64,000 nt of DNA, from positions 1 through 64,000 of the forward strand of contig CADAIT010000007.1 in the NCBI GenBank assembly GCA_902788095.1, given 5' to 3'. The notes under the pieces were generated by a model. It did not search any database and was not told the DNA's origin. It saw only the letters and a program-made list of their open reading frames with translations. Shown in pieces: positions 61,701 to 64,000 of this stretch; positions within the stretch are counted from its first letter, which is position 1, and each line of letters begins with the position of its first letter. The stretch is from an uncultured Bacteroidia bacterium (GTDB lineage: Bacteria > Bacteroidota > Bacteroidia > Bacteroidales > UBA932). The translations under genes were made by a program, and so were the position numbers.

Positions 61701-62639
61701 AAAGGCAGCATTGAGATTCTGAGCGACGGCCAGAGTTACACCTGCTTCCACGTGCGGCTTCCGGAACTGGAACTGGAAGATACGGGGGCGCCCTATACGA
61801 GGAAAGACGCCCGCACACCCGAGAAAACGAGCCTCGGGGAAAAACCCGTAGAGGAACCCGTATCGGCCTATAAACAAGACGTGGTGCTGGTGGTGGATGA
61901 CGACGCCTCCATCCGCAGTTTCATTTCCGGCATCCTGTCTCCCCGCTTCAGCGTTTTGGAAGCGGCCGGCGGGCAAGAAGCCTTGGAACGGATGGAACAG
62001 ACCGAGCCGCGCATCGTCATTTCCGACCTTAAAATGCCCGGCATGGACGGCCCTGCGCTTTTGAAAGCCCTCCGGGAAAATCCGAAAACCCGGCATATCC
62101 CCTTTATCCTGCTCTCCGGTCAAGGGACGGACAATACGCCGTTCGAAGCGCTGGAAACCGGGGCCGATGCTTATCTGGAAAAACCCTTCCATCCCCGTCA
62201 CCTGCTGGCGCGAATCGACCGCCTGCTGGGGCGCGACGCGGAGGTCATCGCCTACAGCCAGTCCGGGCGCTCGTCCGTGGAACAGTTTGCCGGCCGCGAA
62301 ATGAAAAAAGCTGACCGTCAGCTCCTTGCTGCGATCAGCGATGCCATTGTGGAAAACATGGCCAGCGACACCCTCTCTCCCGACAGCATTGCCGACGCCG
62401 TTTCCATCAGCCGGATGCAACTGTATCGCAAACTGAAGGAACTCACAGGCATGACACCTACCGGTTTTATCCGGAAAATGCGCCTGGAACGTGCCGCACA
62501 CCTGCTCGTCTCCAGCAACAAGACGGTTCAGGAAATCATATTCGCCTGCGGTTTCGGTACCAAGACCTACTTCTATCGGGAATTTTCCAAACAGTTCGGC
62601 GTGACGCCGGGAGAATACCGCGCGGCCCGGAAGGATTAG
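58797..62639 (+). CDS. Hybrid two-component system sensor-regulator (HTCS)
   Basis: A 1280-residue one-protein sensor and regulator. Order: signal peptide (1-22), periplasmic two-component propeller (about 23-620), Y_Y_Y domain, transmembrane helix (VMYVLLGLLLLFLLVHQ), histidine kinase with His775 in NIAHEFSNSLTLIYGP, HATPase (LFNLLSNAVKYTPDG, SSGIGLALCKSLV), receiver (VVDDDASIRSF, phospho-acceptor in VISDLKMPG) and C-terminal AraC-type DNA-binding domain (SISRMQLYRKLKELTGMTPT). The H-box usually reads HEFRTPLTL; here S-N-S replaces R-T-P. It is divergent from the PUL and most likely regulates it. It ends 4 bases inside the convergent sdaA. Confidence 0.95.
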   Translation: MLKKVVICLYLVVYALLTPLLAQEYRIRNITNADGLSNSSVNMVFQDRSGLVWFGTWDGLNSYNGQDFHVFLPSPGDSSSIDNNVIRQMTQSADGTLWVATDRGVNSFSAREGQFQRYFSGSMHGTGVSEFSFHLITSPEGEIGAVVSGHGVFRYNADGSFTRISQAGNHRIVKAVMDRSGRVWVLDVEGNLLCDGAIKESGIRFFFYDAPEDQLWVQDDASYHLLGTQTAPDGKIGPVRAAATDGTSQYLGTEEGLYRYTPQDGSLSLILPDVPVLSVCCGTQRIIWVGSDMQGVWQLSPRPFDFGAVSGMFGGSAVRCFSRSADGNLAVGTKGAGLFVLTHERTAKHITTRQGLLHNNVYCLEDDGEAVWIGTDGTGLNYMEKGSPKLHRLSIPDTLRVSSVYAILPEGKDTLWVGTSGYGLYRLLLNRNTRPYHVRGATHYPHLQLGSDVIYSLLPSWSGHLFVGTRGGGLRMVDKHTGEVHPARPELPDDILCLKRASDGALLAGTSSGLFRFGSSWKEATRYSRENGLPSNTIHGILEDAHGRIWASTNNGLARIDPESGQVTTYQAEDGLQDNEFSDGAFYESDGEFFFGGIRGFNWFDPLTAAPAAFMPSPLLDEIRIDHQLAHLNEETLVLEPHVRQLSFRFVPMDYLWAKRCWISYMLEGFTQKWVNIQDSRTISFSNLPPGDYTLRVRCSNGDRIWSEESFVLPIKKLPEWWETTLARVMYVLLGLLLLFLLVHQARYRFQTEAEKSKTEAVHEAKLDFFTNIAHEFSNSLTLIYGPCEELMQSGRMDGKERQYLESIETNSNRMRTLIQQLISFRKAETGHLSIRIGKVDLLALTAQERSYFQDEMSRRGIHFQLDAPEDGLIWTADGDSMEKLLFNLLSNAVKYTPDGERITVSLVPEQSWLDIKVTNTGVGIAEEQRLKIFDRYEVLNRFERALSKGRTSSGIGLALCKSLVELHKGSIEILSDGQSYTCFHVRLPELELEDTGAPYTRKDARTPEKTSLGEKPVEEPVSAYKQDVVLVVDDDASIRSFISGILSPRFSVLEAAGGQEALERMEQTEPRIVISDLKMPGMDGPALLKALRENPKTRHIPFILLSGQGTDNTPFEALETGADAYLEKPFHPRHLLARIDRLLGRDAEVIAYSQSGRSSVEQFAGREMKKADRQLLAAISDAIVENMASDTLSPDSIADAVSISRMQLYRKLKELTGMTPTGFIRKMRLERAAHLLVSSNKTVQEIIFACGFGTKTYFYREFSKQFGVTPGEYRAARKD

Positions 62640-63880
62640 TCCTCCTGAAACTCCAGGCCGGTGGGAATGACGTTGTTGTTGCGGTACTGCATGGCCAGGC
62701 CGCCGGCGGAGGTCTCCTTGTACAAGGAAGGGAGGTCCTTTCCGGTCTGCTTCATCACTTCCACCACATGGTCGAAGGAAATGCGGTGACGGCCGTCGGA
62801 GAAAGTGGAATAGATATTGGCGTCCAGGGCACGGGTGGCGGCGAAGGCGTTGCGCTCGATGCAGGGAATCTGCACCAAACCGCATACCGGGTCGCAGGTC
62901 ATGCCCAAATGGTGCTCCAGGCCCATCTCGGCCGCATATTCAATCTGGAAGGGACTGCCGCCGAAGAGCTGGCAGGCGGCGGCCGATGCCATGGCGCACG
63001 CGACGCCCACTTCTCCCTGGCAACCCACCTCCGCTCCGGAAATGGAAGCGTTGTGCTTCACCACATTGCCGATTAAGCCGGCCGTGGCCAGCGCATGCAG
63101 GATGCGTTCGTCACTGAAACCATGTCCACGGGCCAGGTGATACAGGACTCCCGGCAGCACGCCGCAGGAGCCGCAGGTGGGAGCCGTCACAATGCGGCCG
63201 CCGGATGCGTTTTCCTCGCTCGCGGCCAGCGCATAGGCGAATACCAGGCCGCGGGAACGCAGGCTGGGCTGGTAGCCCATGGCCTTCACATGATAAACGG
63301 CGGCCTTGCGGGGCAGGTTGAGCGGACCGGGCAGCCGGCCCTCTGCATTGAGGCCGCGTTCCACCGTGGCTTTCATGGCATTCCACACATCCTGCAGATA
63401 GGCCCAGATTTCCGGTCCCTCCTGCAGGTCCACGTATTCCCACATGCTCCGGCCATTCGCATCGCACCAGGCGATGATTTCCGTGAGGGAATTCATGTCA
63501 TATACCTCGCCGGACTTCGACATCTCCTTGCCGGGGCCTTCCGACAGCGCTCCGCCGCCTATCGAATACACCGTCCAGTCCTCCAGCAGGGCGTCATCGG
63601 CCCCGAAAGCCTTGAACTGCATGCCGTTGGAATGGTATTCCAGGAAAATCTTGGGCAGCCAGTGCACCTTGACGGGGGCAACGGGTTCCAGGGCATCCAG
63701 GATGGCGACATCCGTCATGTGACCTTTGCCGGTGGCGGCCAGGGAGCCGTACAGCGTTACGTCAAAACGGGCGGCATCCGCATGACGGGAAGCAAACAGG
63801 GTGGCAGCAGTGTAAGGGCCCATCGTATGTGATGACGACGGGCCCCTGCCAATTTTGTAAAGTTCTCTGAGCGAATACAA
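62636..63880 (-). CDS. sdaA: L-serine ammonia-lyase, iron-sulfur type
   Basis: A 414-residue single-chain L-serine dehydratase (serine to pyruvate plus ammonia, [4Fe-4S]-dependent). The beta domain begins SLRELYKIGRGPSSSHTMGP; the alpha domain has the likely cluster Cys residues in TCGSCGVLPGVL and CDPVCGLVQIPCIERN. It ends with LYKETSAGGLAMQYRNNN to GLEFQED. The start is TTG at 63880: a stop codon lies two codons upstream in the same frame, and the next in-frame ATG (MGPYTAA) would delete the GPSSSHT motif. The last 38 codons recur at 41163-41278. Confidence 0.93.
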   Translation of the reverse strand: MYSLRELYKIGRGPSSSHTMGPYTAATLFASRHADAARFDVTLYGSLAATGKGHMTDVAILDALEPVAPVKVHWLPKIFLEYHSNGMQFKAFGADDALLEDWTVYSIGGGALSEGPGKEMSKSGEVYDMNSLTEIIAWCDANGRSMWEYVDLQEGPEIWAYLQDVWNAMKATVERGLNAEGRLPGPLNLPRKAAVYHVKAMGYQPSLRSRGLVFAYALAASEENASGGRIVTAPTCGSCGVLPGVLYHLARGHGFSDERILHALATAGLIGNVVKHNASISGAEVGCQGEVGVACAMASAAACQLFGGSPFQIEYAAEMGLEHHLGMTCDPVCGLVQIPCIERNAFAATRALDANIYSTFSDGRHRISFDHVVEVMKQTGKDLPSLYKETSAGGLAMQYRNNNVIPTGLEFQED

Positions 63881-63883
63881 GAC

Positions 63884-64000
63884 TTACAGATTTGCGTTCA
63901 TCTTATTCCAGTCCTGGGTGGCGGGAACGATACCCAGGGAGATAATCTCGTCGCGCATTTTCACGAGGTGCTCGTAAGAGGCGTCCAGGGCAGCCATTTC
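63884..64000 (-). CDS. 3' end of an unidentified gene (partial)
   Basis: The minus strand encodes EMAALDASYEHLVKMRDEII, then SLGIVPATQDWNKMNANL and a stop, running off the window edge. I do not recognise the protein from these 38 residues. Its stop lies 3 bases before the sdaA TTG start, so the two genes are likely cotranscribed. Confidence 0.7.
   Translation of the reverse strand, partial: EMAALDASYEHLVKMRDEIISLGIVPATQDWNKMNANL

Noticed and set aside
63884-64000. Naming the partial gene at the right edge
   Set aside because: The 38 visible residues show no motif I can tie to a family.

Overview
This window is a chromosomal segment of a Bacteroidales bacterium, probably a gut or gut-like member with a GC content that looks high for the order (judged by eye, not computed). 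The evidence is Bacteroidota-type promoters (TAnnTTTG -7 boxes, often with a TTG about 20 bases upstream), SusC/SusD pairs, fimbrillin-like and DUF4249 lipoproteins, LytTR and propeller sensors, a hybrid two-component system next to a glycan locus, and the mutL-rhomboid-endonuclease order. I cannot assign a genus. No tRNA, rRNA, integrase or CRISPR array was found.

Layout. 1-5 kb: LytTR response regulator, propeller histidine kinase and a lipoprotein. 5-9.9 kb: a TolQ/ExbB-like membrane protein, a membrane-bound LytTR protein, an AAA ATPase, a fimbrillin-like lipoprotein and a short BRO-N protein. 9.9-13.3 kb: operon of lipoprotein, TonB-dependent receptor and DUF4249 protein. 13.4-21.6 kb: radA, a small membrane protein, mutL, rhomboid protease, endonuclease/phosphatase-like protein, tsaC/sua5, rsmE and comF. 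21.7-36.5 kb: zinc/cadmium ATPase, fabG, nhaA, ahcY, aminopeptidase P, acetyltransferase, a guaB-guaA operon, hemerythrin/LuxR-regulator/apt operon, nhaC. 36.5-42.7 kb: a repeat-rich accessory region. 42.7-47.2 kb: queH, two outer-membrane barrels, a feoA-feoB fusion. 47.3-62.6 kb: a polysaccharide utilization locus with SusC/D, a LamG lipoprotein, two paralogous lipoproteins of unknown family, an MFS transporter, GH130 and a divergent hybrid sensor-regulator. 62.6-64 kb: serine dehydratase and the end of another gene.

The most unusual system is at 36.5-42.7 kb. An IS200-like (Y1/HUH) transposase of the REP-associated type at 41419-42324 is bracketed by 34-bp hairpin sequences in inverted orientation (31 of 34 positions identical). 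Arrays of the same hairpins repeat with an exact 51-bp period: 3 copies at 41283-41414, 4 at 42442-42632 and 5 at 36512-36750. Two arrays abut orphan 3' ends of host genes. A copy of the last 38 codons of sdaA is fused in frame to a frameshifted, truncated propeller sensor just before one array, and the last ~61 codons of a feoB lie just beyond another. The intact feoB also has a degenerate copy of the repeat after its stop codon. This suggests a REP/RAYT-type system that moves together with adjacent 3' gene ends.

A different, dispersed REP-like sequence occurs between genes and inside the coding sequences of rsmE and mutL, where it is translated in frame. Other points of interest are a guanine-nucleotide operon in which IMP dehydrogenase lacks CBS domains and GMP synthase lacks its glutaminase domain, and many genes whose ATG lies only 4-8 bases after the -7 box, which suggests leaderless transcripts.
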